Positions 1-8,743 are shown, numbered from the stretch's first letter. The stretch is DNA of 40,380 nt from CAYNYF01 sp964401385 (GCA_964401385.1 CAYNYF010000033.1:1-40380); one strand, 5' to 3'. Notes: generated by a model from the sequence alone, not told the origin. Made by a program: numbers and translations.

Positions 1-151
1 GGATGACACGAACGCCCGAACACGAACTTACACACAATTAGTTACACCACTGTCCGCACTCGCACCGGCCACAAAGGGAACAGTCGCCCGCAAACACTTG
101 ACCGGGACCGGCCGAGATGATACGCTCCCGACCTCTGGTGACTGGAGCAGT

Positions 152-224
152 GCCCCCATCGTCTAGAGGCCTAGGATACCAGGTTCTCATCCTGGCGACA
201 GGGGTTCGAATCCCCTTGGGGGTA
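152..224 (+). tRNA. tRNA-Glu (anticodon CTC)
   Basis: The 73 nt fold as a standard cloverleaf. The acceptor stem GCCCCCA pairs with TGGGGGT (the first pair is G-U) and the discriminator is A. The D arm resembles bacterial tRNA-Glu (GTCTAGAGGC). The anticodon stem CCAGG/CCTGG carries loop TTCTCAT, so the anticodon is CTC, reading GAG. The T arm AGGGGTTCGAATCCCCT is canonical. CCA is not encoded. A hairpin terminator follows at 256-286. Confidence 0.96.
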
Positions 225-255
225 AGTAGGGCACAGCGGCATTGGCCGTAAGCGG

Positions 256-286
256 CGGGCGGGCCTTCGGGCTCGCCCGTTTCGTT
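256..286 (+). terminator. Hairpin terminator after tRNA-Glu
   Basis: A 10-bp GC stem (256-265 with 270-279, one G-T pair) is closed by a TTCG tetraloop and followed by TTTCGTT. This is the form of an intrinsic terminator, although the T tract is interrupted. A near copy lies at 3548-3578. Confidence 0.7.
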
Positions 287-528
287 CACCGGTCGTCATC
301 ATCTCTGCGGCCGGGGCCTCCGGCGGAGGCGCCGGGAGAGCAGTCACCTTCCCGCTCGTGCGCGTGGGCCGTTTCCCAGACCATGCAGGCCCGTCGGCGG
401 CGCCGGCGGGGCCGCCCCTGAGCACCACGGCTAGCGCAATGACGCAAGATCTTATGAAGCCGTGGGTTATCACGCGGTCTGCCACAATCGGCTGGTGCAC
501 CCGTCGCAGTTCGGGCTCAGGTAAAGAC
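287..528. other. Non-coding stretch before the surface-protein promoter
   Basis: The region from the tRNA terminator to the promoter at 529 holds no convincing gene. The open frames here lack a ribosome-binding site and have no recognisable product. Together with 1-151 (upstream of tRNA-Glu) it is treated as intergenic. Positions 1-50 contain degenerate CACGAA/ACAC motifs that vaguely resemble the iterated repeat around the insertion sequence at 16.3-17.9 kb. Confidence 0.5.
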
Positions 529-556
529 TTGACAATTCTCCGGAACGGGGTACAAT
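529..556 (+). promoter_or_regulatory. Sigma70-type promoter of the surface-protein gene
   Basis: A perfect -35 hexamer TTGACA (529-534) is followed after 16 bp by TACAAT (551-556), which matches the -10 consensus at five of six positions. The start codon at 665 is about 100 bp downstream, preceded by AGGAGG at 654-659. Confidence 0.7.
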
Positions 557-664
557 CTCCGAGCATGCGGTTGGGGCTTAAGTGCGTTGACAGTTGTGGC
601 GTTGCCTCATCCGGTGGACAAGTCTTCCGGCAAGTCGCCGACTCTATGAAAGCAGGAGGCAATC

Positions 665-3463
665 ATGAGACTCGATTCGACAGAATGCGCGCATGGTGCA
701 CCGTTGTTCGAGCAGCTTGAGACGAGACTGCTGTTGGGCGGGAGCCCGCCGATCGCCCTTGGTGATGCCTACGCAGTCAGCGAGGACGGCATACTCTCGG
801 TGGTCTCGGTGGTCCCCATGGCCATCACCGTCGACCCGGACACCTATCCCGACGGGTCGCCCGTCGCCGACGAGGCCGTCATCAGTGGCGCCTATCCCGG
901 CGTGACGCTCACGGCCCTGCAAACCGGAGTCGGCACGCCCGTGCTCACCAGCAGCAACGTGCTGGCCCAGGCGGACGAGCTGGCGTCAACCGGAGCAAAC
1001 GTGTTCGGGCACACGTCATGGCGGACCTATGAGAGCGACAAGCACGAGTGGGGCGACGGCTACCAGAGCTGGCTCCGCGTTGACTTCGCCAACGGAGCTA
1101 CCAGCGTTTCGCTGGACTTCATCGCCGACGACAGCAGCGACTCTAACGCCGTGCTCAAGGCGTTCGACGCTTCGGACAATCTCCTGGATACGGCGGCGTC
1201 CACGGGCACTCACTCCACCGGGCAGGTCGTGACCCTGACGGTGGCGGCCGCGGACATCGCCTACGTCCAGGCCGAGGCGGACGTGGGCGGAAGTTCGGCT
1301 TGGCTGCTGGACAACCTGGTATACATGGTCTCCGTTTCCGTCACCATCGATCCGGACACGTATCCCGACGGGTCGCCCGTCGCCGACGAGGCCGTCATCA
1401 GTGGCGCCTATCCCGGCGTGACGCTCACGGCCCTGCAAACCGGAGTCGGCACGCCCGTGCTCACCAGCAGCAACGTGCTGGCCCAGGCGGACGAGCTGGC
1501 GTCAACCGGAGCAAACGTGTTCGGGCACACGTCATGGCGGACCTATGAGAGCGACAAGCACGAGTGGGGCGACGGCTACCAGAGCTGGCTCCGCGTTGAC
1601 TTCGCCAACGGAGCTACCAGCGTTTCGCTGGACTTCATCGCCGACGACAGCAGCGACTCTAACGCCGTGCTCAAGGCGTTCGACGCTTCGGACAATCTCC
1701 TGGATACGGCGGCGTCCACGGGCACTCACTCCACCGGGCAGGTCGTGACCCTGACGGTGGCGGCCGCCGACATCGCCTACGTGAAGGCCGAGCCGGACCT
1801 GGGCGGGAACTCGGCCTGGCTGCTGGATCACCTGGTCTACGAAAACCTGCAAGGCCCGTCGGGTGTCCTTCTGAACGATTCCGACCCCGAGGGCGACGCC
1901 CTCACGGCCGAGCTGGTCACCGACCCGCTGCACGGGGAGCTGACCTACTTCAACGCCAACGGCACGTTCGAGTACACGCCGGACGCCAACTTCAGCGGGG
2001 TTGACACCTTTACCTACAAGGCCTGGGACGGGGAGTCCTACAGCAACGTCGCCACCGTGACGATCACGGTGAGCAATCTCGTGGACCTCTCGGGGCAAGT
2101 GTTCGACGACCGGGACAACGACGGCCTCTTTGATGCTGGCGATGGTGACGCCGGTGTCGGCGGGGTGAACGTTCAGGTGTGGGATGAGTCAATGACGACG
2201 ATGTACGCGTCGGCGACGACCCTTGCCGATGGCAGTTACTTCCTTAACGCCAACCTGGATGCCGGCACGTACAAGATCGTCGAGACGCAGCCGGCCGGCT
2301 ACCTCGACGGTGACGAGACGGTCGGCAACCTCGGCGGCAGCGTGGATAACACCCAGGACTGGCAGGAGATCGGTGAGATCGAGGTCGGCGCGCCCGGCAC
2401 CACCGCCGACGGCGTCGGCTACGACTTCGCCGAACTCCAGCCGGCCTCCCTGCAAGGCGTGGTTTGGGAGGACCTGAACGACGACGGCGAGGTCGACCTG
2501 GGCGAGCTGGCCATCGAGGGCGTCGCCATCACACTGACCGGTGCAAACGACCGGGTCGAGGCGATCGAGGCCGTCGAGCAGTTGACCAACGCCCAGGGGA
2601 TCTTCGAGTTCGTGAACCTGCGGCCGGGCGTGTACGCCGTGGCCGAGGCCCAGCCGGCCGACTTCCTGGACGGCCAAGACGCACTGGGCGAAGTGATCGA
2701 ACTCGCCCCCGGTGTGGTGGAGGGCGGCGACGGGCAGGTTGACCCGGCCGGCGACGCCTTTGCCGGCATCGACCTGGTGGCGGGCGCCAGCGGCGTCAAC
2801 TACAACTTCGGCGAGCGGATTGAAGGCGGCGAGGTGCACACCGGCCAGACGGCCAAGGTCAGCTTCTGGCAGAACGGGAAGGGCCGGGCCCTGATCAGGT
2901 CGCTCAACGGGAGCGAAGACTCGACGATACTGGCCAACTGGCTGGCGGCGACGTTCCCGAACATGTACGGCAGCCTGGCCGGCATGACGAACGTTGAGAT
3001 CGCCGGTTTCTACAAGCAGCTCTTCAAGCGGCACGACAAGTTCGGGCCGGGCAAACCACAAAGGTTCGATGCCCAGGTCCTGGCGACCGCCCTGGCAACG
3101 TTCGTGACCAAGGAGTCGCTGGTCTCGCTGAGATATGAGGGTCCGACGAACGATCCGACAATCGATCTGACCCTGATCGCCCCGGTCGAAGCGTACGGGT
3201 TCGATGTGACGGCCGGCGGCCTGGGATCGGCCTCCATCAACATCGGCGACAGCGGAGAAGCCTTCGACGGCTTCGAGGACGGCGAAGACGTCTATGTCAT
3301 CGACCTGCTGCTGGCCACGGACAGGATGTCCTACGACGGCGTTCTCTACGACGACGTCGACATGGACGATGATGGTAATGGCGAGATCGACCCGGACGAG
3401 GCGCTGCTGCGGGTGCTGGCCAACGACGTGTACGTCGCCATCGGCGAGCTGGGCGAGATGTGA
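665..3463 (+). CDS. Large multidomain surface protein with LEPR-XLL-like N-terminus and SdrB domains
   Basis: A 932-residue protein, probably exported and surface-bound. Residues 15-26 (FEQLETRLLLGG) resemble the LEPR-XLL motif found at the N-terminus of large planctomycete and related surface proteins. Residues 28-45 look like the first strand of a cadherin-like/tandem-95 domain, whose remainder (GVLLNDSDPEGD onward) appears only at about 397-470. Between them lie two nearly identical 172-residue jelly-roll-like modules (about 54-225 and 226-397). Two SdrB/CNA-B-like domains follow (about 473-590 and 592-720). A further region (about 720-830) resembles a module I recall from planctomycete exoproteins. 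Residues 901-912 (DDDGNGEIDPDE) form a canonical EF-hand calcium loop. The start is fixed by AGGAGG five bases upstream of ATG and by the promoter at 529-556. A role in adhesion or the cell envelope is inferred. A terminator follows at 3548. Confidence 0.85.
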   Translation: MRLDSTECAHGAPLFEQLETRLLLGGSPPIALGDAYAVSEDGILSVVSVVPMAITVDPDTYPDGSPVADEAVISGAYPGVTLTALQTGVGTPVLTSSNVLAQADELASTGANVFGHTSWRTYESDKHEWGDGYQSWLRVDFANGATSVSLDFIADDSSDSNAVLKAFDASDNLLDTAASTGTHSTGQVVTLTVAAADIAYVQAEADVGGSSAWLLDNLVYMVSVSVTIDPDTYPDGSPVADEAVISGAYPGVTLTALQTGVGTPVLTSSNVLAQADELASTGANVFGHTSWRTYESDKHEWGDGYQSWLRVDFANGATSVSLDFIADDSSDSNAVLKAFDASDNLLDTAASTGTHSTGQVVTLTVAAADIAYVKAEPDLGGNSAWLLDHLVYENLQGPSGVLLNDSDPEGDALTAELVTDPLHGELTYFNANGTFEYTPDANFSGVDTFTYKAWDGESYSNVATVTITVSNLVDLSGQVFDDRDNDGLFDAGDGDAGVGGVNVQVWDESMTTMYASATTLADGSYFLNANLDAGTYKIVETQPAGYLDGDETVGNLGGSVDNTQDWQEIGEIEVGAPGTTADGVGYDFAELQPASLQGVVWEDLNDDGEVDLGELAIEGVAITLTGANDRVEAIEAVEQLTNAQGIFEFVNLRPGVYAVAEAQPADFLDGQDALGEVIELAPGVVEGGDGQVDPAGDAFAGIDLVAGASGVNYNFGERIEGGEVHTGQTAKVSFWQNGKGRALIRSLNGSEDSTILANWLAATFPNMYGSLAGMTNVEIAGFYKQLFKRHDKFGPGKPQRFDAQVLATALATFVTKESLVSLRYEGPTNDPTIDLTLIAPVEAYGFDVTAGGLGSASINIGDSGEAFDGFEDGEDVYVIDLLLATDRMSYDGVLYDDVDMDDDGNGEIDPDEALLRVLANDVYVAIGELGEM
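825..1840 (+). repeat. Tandem 516-bp intragenic duplication
   Basis: Two copies of a 516-bp unit (about 825-1340 and 1341-1840) lie in frame, so each encodes 172 residues. By eye, 845-1251 and 1361-1767 are identical over 407 bp, including third codon positions. The flanks on both sides are clearly diverged, which points to recent gene conversion or duplication within an older repeat. Confidence 0.9.
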
Positions 3464-3547
3464 GAAGGATTGGCCTGTCGAAGATGTCGTGTAGACGGCG
3501 GCGGCCGGCGCTGTAAGCGAATCCGGCAAGATGGATGAGATGAACGG

Positions 3548-3578
3548 CGGGCGGGTCTTCGGGCCCGCCCGTTTCGTT
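3548..3578. terminator. Hairpin terminator between convergent genes
   Basis: A 10-bp stem (3548-3557 with 3562-3571, one T-G pair) with a TTCG tetraloop is followed by TTTCGTT. It sits between the convergent ends of the surface protein (3463) and the FAD oxidoreductase (3597), so it may serve both. It is a near copy of the hairpin at 256-286. Confidence 0.7.
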
Positions 3579-3596
3579 AGAGAGGCCCGGGCGAGC

Positions 3597-4907
3597 TCAG
3601 CTTGCCGTTTGCCGGCGGGCGAGACAGCGTTGGGCGGTCGCCATGCCCGCCAGCAACGCTTCGTGACTCCAGAGATATTCCCATCGCCCGTATCGGCCGG
3701 TGGGGTAGATGCTCACGCTTTCCAGCCAGTCGTGGATGGCGCGCACCGCGGCCGCGCGGTTCGTGTCGTATATGACGTAGCCGAACTTGATGTCTATTGT
3801 GTCCAGCACCGCCACGCGGTCGCTGGCGCGGATTGCCTTGACGCGAATCAGGTCTTCGACGACGCGGTCGGCGATGGTGGACTCATCCAGCGGTCGGTAG
3901 CGTGAGTAGGCGACCTCGGCCGCGACGGACGACATTCCCTCGGGCGCCATGCCCGGCTCGAACTTGTGCGGGTAGCTGATGCGGAAGAAGCTTACGTCCT
4001 TCTCGGGAAAGTGAGCCCAGTGCCCGCCGGAGAGGTCCGGCCGGTCGATGCCCAGGTTGACCACGAAAATGCTGTTGCAGCGCAGCAGGCCGGCCGCCCG
4101 GCGGACCGCTTCGGGGGCGTCGGAGGCCATCTCCACCAGCACGGGCAGCGGGATGGTGCTGATCATCGCCTCGTAGCGGACGACGGCCTGGCCGTGGTTG
4201 AACTCGACCCGCCGCCCGGCCGTGTCGATCCGGGTGGCGCGGTGGTTGAGGTGAACCTCGTCCAGAGACTCACTCATCAGCGTGGTCATGGCCCCGTAGC
4301 CGGCGCCGTGCCGGGGGTATTGGAAGTACGCGTTCGATCCGACCCTGGTCTGGGCGCTGATGAGCGCCCCGCGCAGCACCTGCCAGGTGCTCGCCCGGGG
4401 GACGCGGTTGGCGGTCCACTCGTGCGTCATCCGGCGCGGATGCACCGTCCAGAACTTCTCGCTGTAGGGAATCAGGAACGTCCGGCCGAATCCCTTGCCG
4501 ACGGTTTTGTAGATCCACTGCTCGTAATTGTCCGTTGTCGAGAAGCGTCCGCGCCGCAGGTATTCCCACAGGCATCGCGCCCTCAGCGACAGCGGCAGGC
4601 CGGCGGTGTTCACTTGAAAGGGATAGGCCGTGTACGTGTTGTGAGAGTAAATGTGGGCGACGCGCTCGTGGCTGGCGAGCCTGACGCCGACGTCGTCGAG
4701 TACGTCGTGCACGACCGGGTCGTCCGTCTGTAGCACGTGAATGCCGTAGTCAAAGGTGAAGCCGTCAACCTGTTTGGAGCGGCAGGTGCCCCCGGCCGTG
4801 GCCTCCGCCTCGTAGACGGCGGCTCCGGAGGCCCGGGCCGCGGCCAAGCCGGCAATCCCCCCGCCCAGCACGATCACGCCTTGCTCGTTTTCGCCGCCTG
4901 TTTTCAA
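3597..4907 (-). CDS. FAD-dependent amine-oxidase/protoporphyrinogen-oxidase-like oxidoreductase
   Basis: A 436-residue flavoprotein of the NAD(P)-binding/amine oxidase superfamily. Near the N-terminus the FAD dinucleotide motif VLGGGIAGLAAA is followed by a glutamate-containing second strand (VYEAEATAGG) and GFTFDYGIHVL, all typical of COG1232-type enzymes and related to UDP-galactopyranose mutase. The start is TTG at 4907, preceded by GGAG at good spacing. It is the last gene of the minus-strand operon after the Wzz-like and small membrane genes. Proteins of this type occur often in exopolysaccharide clusters, where their substrate is usually unknown. A role in modifying a sugar nucleotide or lipid-linked sugar is inference. 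There is no sign of truncation. Confidence 0.8.
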   Translation of the reverse strand: MKTGGENEQGVIVLGGGIAGLAAARASGAAVYEAEATAGGTCRSKQVDGFTFDYGIHVLQTDDPVVHDVLDDVGVRLASHERVAHIYSHNTYTAYPFQVNTAGLPLSLRARCLWEYLRRGRFSTTDNYEQWIYKTVGKGFGRTFLIPYSEKFWTVHPRRMTHEWTANRVPRASTWQVLRGALISAQTRVGSNAYFQYPRHGAGYGAMTTLMSESLDEVHLNHRATRIDTAGRRVEFNHGQAVVRYEAMISTIPLPVLVEMASDAPEAVRRAAGLLRCNSIFVVNLGIDRPDLSGGHWAHFPEKDVSFFRISYPHKFEPGMAPEGMSSVAAEVAYSRYRPLDESTIADRVVEDLIRVKAIRASDRVAVLDTIDIKFGYVIYDTNRAAAVRAIHDWLESVSIYPTGRYGRWEYLWSHEALLAGMATAQRCLARRQTAS

Positions 4908-5056
4908 GATTCTCCGTCGACTCGCCGCCCCGGGGATTCACAAATAAGCCCGCTGCGGCAGAGACCGGCTCGCGGGTGCACGGGATCCGCCGCCAGCCCT
5001 TGCCTTGATCGTCCGGTCGCCTCCTGACATGACAGCCTCGCCCTCGCCGACAGGGC

Positions 5057-5182
5057 TCAGTAGCCCAACTTGGAAAGCAGCTTGTAGACCAGCAGCGCCA
5101 GCAGCACGCCGCCGCAGACCATCACCGCCGCCGAGCCGATGCGGCGAAGCCAACCAGGCCGATTCCGTGCGCCCTTATCCAC
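5057..5182 (-). CDS. Small single-pass membrane protein (41 residues)
   Basis: This gene is shorter than usual ORF cut-offs. It starts at GTG 5182-5180, which overlaps the TAA of the chain-length gene (GTGGATAA), with GGGAGA about eight bases upstream. It ends in TGA at 5057. The product begins MDKGARNRPGWLRR, a basic segment, followed by a hydrophobic stretch of about 20 residues (GSAAVMVCGGVLLALLVY) and the short tail KLLSKLGY. This is the charge pattern of an N-in single-spanning protein. The overlap implies translational coupling to the polysaccharide co-polymerase upstream, so it may be an accessory subunit of that complex. I do not recognise a family. Support is the overlap, the Shine-Dalgarno sequence and the coherent topology. 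Confidence 0.6.
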   Translation of the reverse strand: MDKGARNRPGWLRRIGSAAVMVCGGVLLALLVYKLLSKLGY

Positions 5183-6695
5183 CGGTCTGGTCTCCCTTAC
5201 GTCGCCTTCGACCGGTGTCCGGCGCCTCCCACATCGACCCCAGGAAGTCCGCCAGGTAGGCGATGCCGATGCCGATCATCAGCGCCAGAAACCCTGACAG
5301 TGCAACATGGTAGACCTTGATCGGCCGGAAGGGCGCGTCCTGCGGCGTGGCCTTGTGCAAGACCTGGATTTCGGCCACGCTGGTGATCTCGGCGATGCCG
5401 GCTTCCTCCCGGGCCGTGACCAGTTGCCGGTACTCCAGCTCCTGGACCTGTAATTTCAGCTCCAGCTCGCGCAGGCGCGACTCCACCGACGGGGCCGCGA
5501 TCCGCCCCCGCACCTTCTTCAGGCTTTCGGTCAGGGTCTTGTTGGACGCTTGCAGGCCTTCGATGTCGCTCTGCGCCTTCAGCTCGTCGGAGTGCACCAT
5601 CTGGTAGAGCGAGTTGAGCTGCGTGGTGACCAGAGAGACGCGCCGCGGCTTGCCCGCGGCCAGAAGCTCGTCGGTGACCCGGATCTTGGCCTTCAGCGTC
5701 TGCACGTCGGCGTGCTGCTCGGGCAGCTTCTCCAGCAGGCCGCGCAGCGACACTTCGTACTGGGCCTTCATTTCGCGGAGTTTGCTGTGGAGGGGATCGT
5801 CCTCGACCGTCTCGGAACTCTCGATCATCGGCTCCAGGGACTTGCGCTGTGCCTCCAGCGCCTTCAGCCGGGCGCCGGCCTGGCCCAACAGCTGTTCGTT
5901 CTTGAGCAGGTCGCGCTCGATTTGCTCGGCGGTATCCAGGTGAAGGGCGATCTCATCCCGCAACGCGATGAAGCCCTCTTTCGTCTTCAGCTCCTCGATC
6001 CGCTTGCGCGTTTCCTTCAGCTCCTGATCCTTGTCCTGGATCTGATCGTCGAGGTCGCGGGCCTGTTCGCGCGCCGCCTGAACGCTCAGCTGGCGCATCA
6101 CGTCGACCAGCACGTCGGCGAGTTTGTCCACGATCGTCGCCGCCCGCTGGGGGTCGTTGGAGATGACCGTCAGCTTGGCGGTGTAGTTCTGCTCCGAGTC
6201 GACCTGAAGGTTTCCGGCCAGTCCGACGATCGCGTCGCTGGTGGGATTGGTCTCGATGATGCGTCCGTGCTTGAGGACCTGCCAGGCTTTCCCGCCGTAT
6301 TCCTTTACGGTTTTCTTGACCTCATGGATGTAGTACCACAGGCCCGTCCGCCGCTCGGTGTCGCCCTGGTCGAGGCCGAGATCTTCGACGACCTGCCGCA
6401 GCACGCGCTCGCTGGTGGCGACCCGCTCGATGGTCTTCCCGATTACCTCGAACGGCAGATCCGGCACGGGGAAGCCCAAGGCCGTCTCCCGAACGACGGT
6501 GAACTCGGGCTTGATCTGGATGCGGCGGCTGGGGCGGTACATGATGGTGGTGCTGGCGCGGTAGCGCTCGGAGAAGCCGTAGCTCAGCGCCAGCGACGAC
6601 AGCATCGCGGAGGCCACGAAGAGGATCAGCTTGCCCCGGCAGCGCCGGATGACGCCCATCCTCTCGCGCAGACTAACTGGCCGTTGTTCGGACAT
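5175..6695 (-). CDS. Polysaccharide chain-length determinant (Wzz/GumC-type co-polymerase)
   Basis: A 506-residue inner-membrane protein of the polysaccharide co-polymerase class. A transmembrane segment near residues 22-42 is followed by a beta-strand-rich Wzz domain. Long charged coiled-coil stretches occupy about 210-300 and 370-430. A proline-containing segment (DAPFRPIKVYH) then leads into a second transmembrane helix at about 461-485. The cytoplasmic tail is short and basic and has no tyrosine-kinase domain, unlike fused BY-kinase forms. It would set the chain length of the polymer made by the Wzy-like protein at 11980. It is the second gene of the minus-strand operon, 112 bp after the radical SAM gene, and its stop codon overlaps the start of the small membrane gene. 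Confidence 0.88.
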   Translation of the reverse strand: MSEQRPVSLRERMGVIRRCRGKLILFVASAMLSSLALSYGFSERYRASTTIMYRPSRRIQIKPEFTVVRETALGFPVPDLPFEVIGKTIERVATSERVLRQVVEDLGLDQGDTERRTGLWYYIHEVKKTVKEYGGKAWQVLKHGRIIETNPTSDAIVGLAGNLQVDSEQNYTAKLTVISNDPQRAATIVDKLADVLVDVMRQLSVQAAREQARDLDDQIQDKDQELKETRKRIEELKTKEGFIALRDEIALHLDTAEQIERDLLKNEQLLGQAGARLKALEAQRKSLEPMIESSETVEDDPLHSKLREMKAQYEVSLRGLLEKLPEQHADVQTLKAKIRVTDELLAAGKPRRVSLVTTQLNSLYQMVHSDELKAQSDIEGLQASNKTLTESLKKVRGRIAAPSVESRLRELELKLQVQELEYRQLVTAREEAGIAEITSVAEIQVLHKATPQDAPFRPIKVYHVALSGFLALMIGIGIAYLADFLGSMWEAPDTGRRRRKGDQTGG

Positions 6696-6807
6696 TCGGC
6701 TCCTGCCGCCAACGTTCCAAGAACGAATCTACTTGTGCCGCGCCGGCGGGGTCAAGACGAAACTGTCAGCCGTTCTCCCCAGTCCCGCGGGCGCGGGCCG
6801 CGGCGGC

Positions 6808-8424
6808 TCAGGAGATGTCGTAGTCATACTCCTTGGCCCAGAGCATGTTGATGTACTTTTTCAGGACGTAGTGATCGACCTCGCGCCGGCGCCATTTTCC
6901 GTCCAGCTCGGCGTCGCGCTGCTGGAAGAGCTGCTCGGCCTTGCCGCCGGACCAGTCGTCGGCGCCGGCCGCTTCCAGTTCTTCGGCGAGCTCGCGGTAG
7001 TCGGCCGAGCAGTCGTTTTCCAGGAACGCGTTCAGGTACGCCCGGAACAGCACCCGCACCTTCTCCAGCTCCAGGTGGGTGAAAGAGGTCTCTTTCAAGA
7101 CCGTGCCGCCGCGGTAGCTGCGGACGTCGTCCCACCTTTGGGGATCGAGCAGGTCGTTGTCGAGGCAGAACTGGTGCAGCGCCGTGCCCGGGTAGGGCAT
7201 GAAGACCGACACCCAGACGATGTACGCCCGCACCTGCGCGTTCAGGCGGACGGTCTCCATCATGTTCTGGCGAGTCTCGGTGGGCAGGCCGATCATGTTG
7301 AAGGCCTGCGGCTTCAGGCCGTAGTCCCGAGCCAAAGCGAAGCTGCGGATCAGCACCTCGTCGAGCATCTTCCGGTTAAGCACCTGGGTGCGGATGCGTT
7401 CGTTGCCGGCCTCGATGCCCATCTTGACGACCTTGCAGCCCATCTCCTTGAGCAGGCGGGCGATCTTCCGGTTGAATGCCTGCGGGTGCGAGGTGCAGGC
7501 AAAGGGCAGGCCCACTTCACGGACGTACAGCGGCGCCAGCTCGGCCAGCCACGACCGATCGATGGCGAAGATGTCGTCGACGAAGGTGAAGAACTTGACG
7601 GCGGGGTAGCGCTGCTTGATCTGCTTGAGCATTCCCGCCAGGGCGGCGGGGCTGCGGCGGCGGACGAAGTCTTTCATCGTCACCGCGTCGGCCGTGCCGG
7701 CCGTGTCAAACTGGTACCGGGCAAAGAACCGCTGGTTGAAGCAGTAGGTGCAGGCGTAGGGGCAGCCGCGCGAGGCAATCACCTCGGCCCAGCCGTAGCG
7801 GCTCTCCACGATCCGCTCGTAATCGAAGATCTCCCGGTCCTCGTAGGGTAGCTCGTCGAGGTTTTGCACCCACCGGCCCATTTTGTTGTCGATGATCTGG
7901 TCGCACCGGCCGTCGGCGCCGGCGCCCCGGCCGGGATTGGCCTTCTCCCCGGACTGCTTGGCGGGCGCGGGCGCGGGCCCGGCCGGCTTCTTCCAGACGA
8001 TGTTCGGGATATCGTCGGTGGGCTCACCGGCGGCCAGCCGGTTGACCAGCTCGAGCAGAGGGCGCTCGCCCTCGCCCTTGCAGACGTAGTCGACCGCCGG
8101 CTCGCAAACGACCTGCTCGGGCACGGCATCGGCGTGGTGCCCGCCCACAATGATCGGCGTGTCCAGGAAGCGCCGCAGGTAGCCGGCAACCTGCTTGACG
8201 TAGTACCACTGATTCGTCATCGCGGAAAAGGCGATCAGCCCCGGGTCGTACTCCCGCACGTCCTGGAGGATCCGCTCCAGGTCGAGCGCGTAGCCCAGCT
8301 CCTCGGAGACGTGAATCAGCCGCGTTTCATGCCCGTGCTGCTTCAGATACGCTGACAGCACGCCCACCCCGCAGGAGTATCCCACGGAGATGCCGACGTC
8401 GGTGTAGATAAACAGAACTCGCAT
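6808..8424 (-). CDS. Radical SAM protein with B12-binding-like N-terminal domain
   Basis: A 538-residue protein. Residues 1 to about 140 have the Rossmann-like cobalamin-binding fold of class B radical SAM enzymes (VGGHHADAVPE is typical), but the DxHxxG cobalt-ligand motif is not evident. The radical SAM domain carries CPYACTYC, with cysteines 221, 225 and 228 as ligands of the [4Fe-4S] cluster, followed by a partial TIM barrel (KFFTFVDDIFAID; MGIEAGNERIR). An Ala/Pro/Gly-rich insert at about 150-175 separates the two domains. The gene is first in the minus-strand operon behind the promoter at 8513-8541. Relatives modify lipids, cofactors or natural products, often by methylation or C-C chemistry. 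The substrate is unknown here, and its place in an exopolysaccharide operon suggests a glycan or lipid-carrier modification. Confidence 0.85.
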   Translation of the reverse strand: MRVLFIYTDVGISVGYSCGVGVLSAYLKQHGHETRLIHVSEELGYALDLERILQDVREYDPGLIAFSAMTNQWYYVKQVAGYLRRFLDTPIIVGGHHADAVPEQVVCEPAVDYVCKGEGERPLLELVNRLAAGEPTDDIPNIVWKKPAGPAPAPAKQSGEKANPGRGAGADGRCDQIIDNKMGRWVQNLDELPYEDREIFDYERIVESRYGWAEVIASRGCPYACTYCFNQRFFARYQFDTAGTADAVTMKDFVRRRSPAALAGMLKQIKQRYPAVKFFTFVDDIFAIDRSWLAELAPLYVREVGLPFACTSHPQAFNRKIARLLKEMGCKVVKMGIEAGNERIRTQVLNRKMLDEVLIRSFALARDYGLKPQAFNMIGLPTETRQNMMETVRLNAQVRAYIVWVSVFMPYPGTALHQFCLDNDLLDPQRWDDVRSYRGGTVLKETSFTHLELEKVRVLFRAYLNAFLENDCSADYRELAEELEAAGADDWSGGKAEQLFQQRDAELDGKWRRREVDHYVLKKYINMLWAKEYDYDIS

Positions 8425-8512
8425 TCTCGCTGGTTCGTCCTATCGGGAATCAGGAAGACTGCACGCTTCCGCAATAGCGAGCGGAACAACGGCCGAATGC
8501 CGCAACACCATA

Positions 8513-8541
8513 ACTATAGCTGAGACCGCGGGCTTCGTCAA
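8513..8541 (-). promoter_or_regulatory. Sigma70-type promoter of the minus-strand operon
   Basis: On the minus strand TTGACG (8541-8536) is followed after exactly 17 bp by TATAGT (8518-8513), each one mismatch from consensus. The radical SAM start codon lies about 90 bp downstream. The 8425-8923 region between the two divergent transcription units holds this promoter, the plus-strand one at 8744 and no gene. Confidence 0.7.
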
Positions 8542-8743
8542 CCTATTCGGTCTCCGGACCCCACTTATAGCCGGGGCAGCGATGGCCTGGGAAATACCCG
8601 GTTAAACAAAAACGCGTTTAGTCAGCAACATGCGTATCATCATCTTGGTCCGGCCTTTCAACTTCCGCCGGCGCAAGCGGTTAAGAAAGAGGCCGCGATT
8701 GGCCGCCGGCGCCGCCCATCAGGGAAAGACAGTAGAATCTCCC

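Noticed and set aside
38..289. Minus-strand ORF with a RIRTP motif
   Set aside because: It is the reading of tRNA-Glu in antisense; the T arm always gives such peptides.
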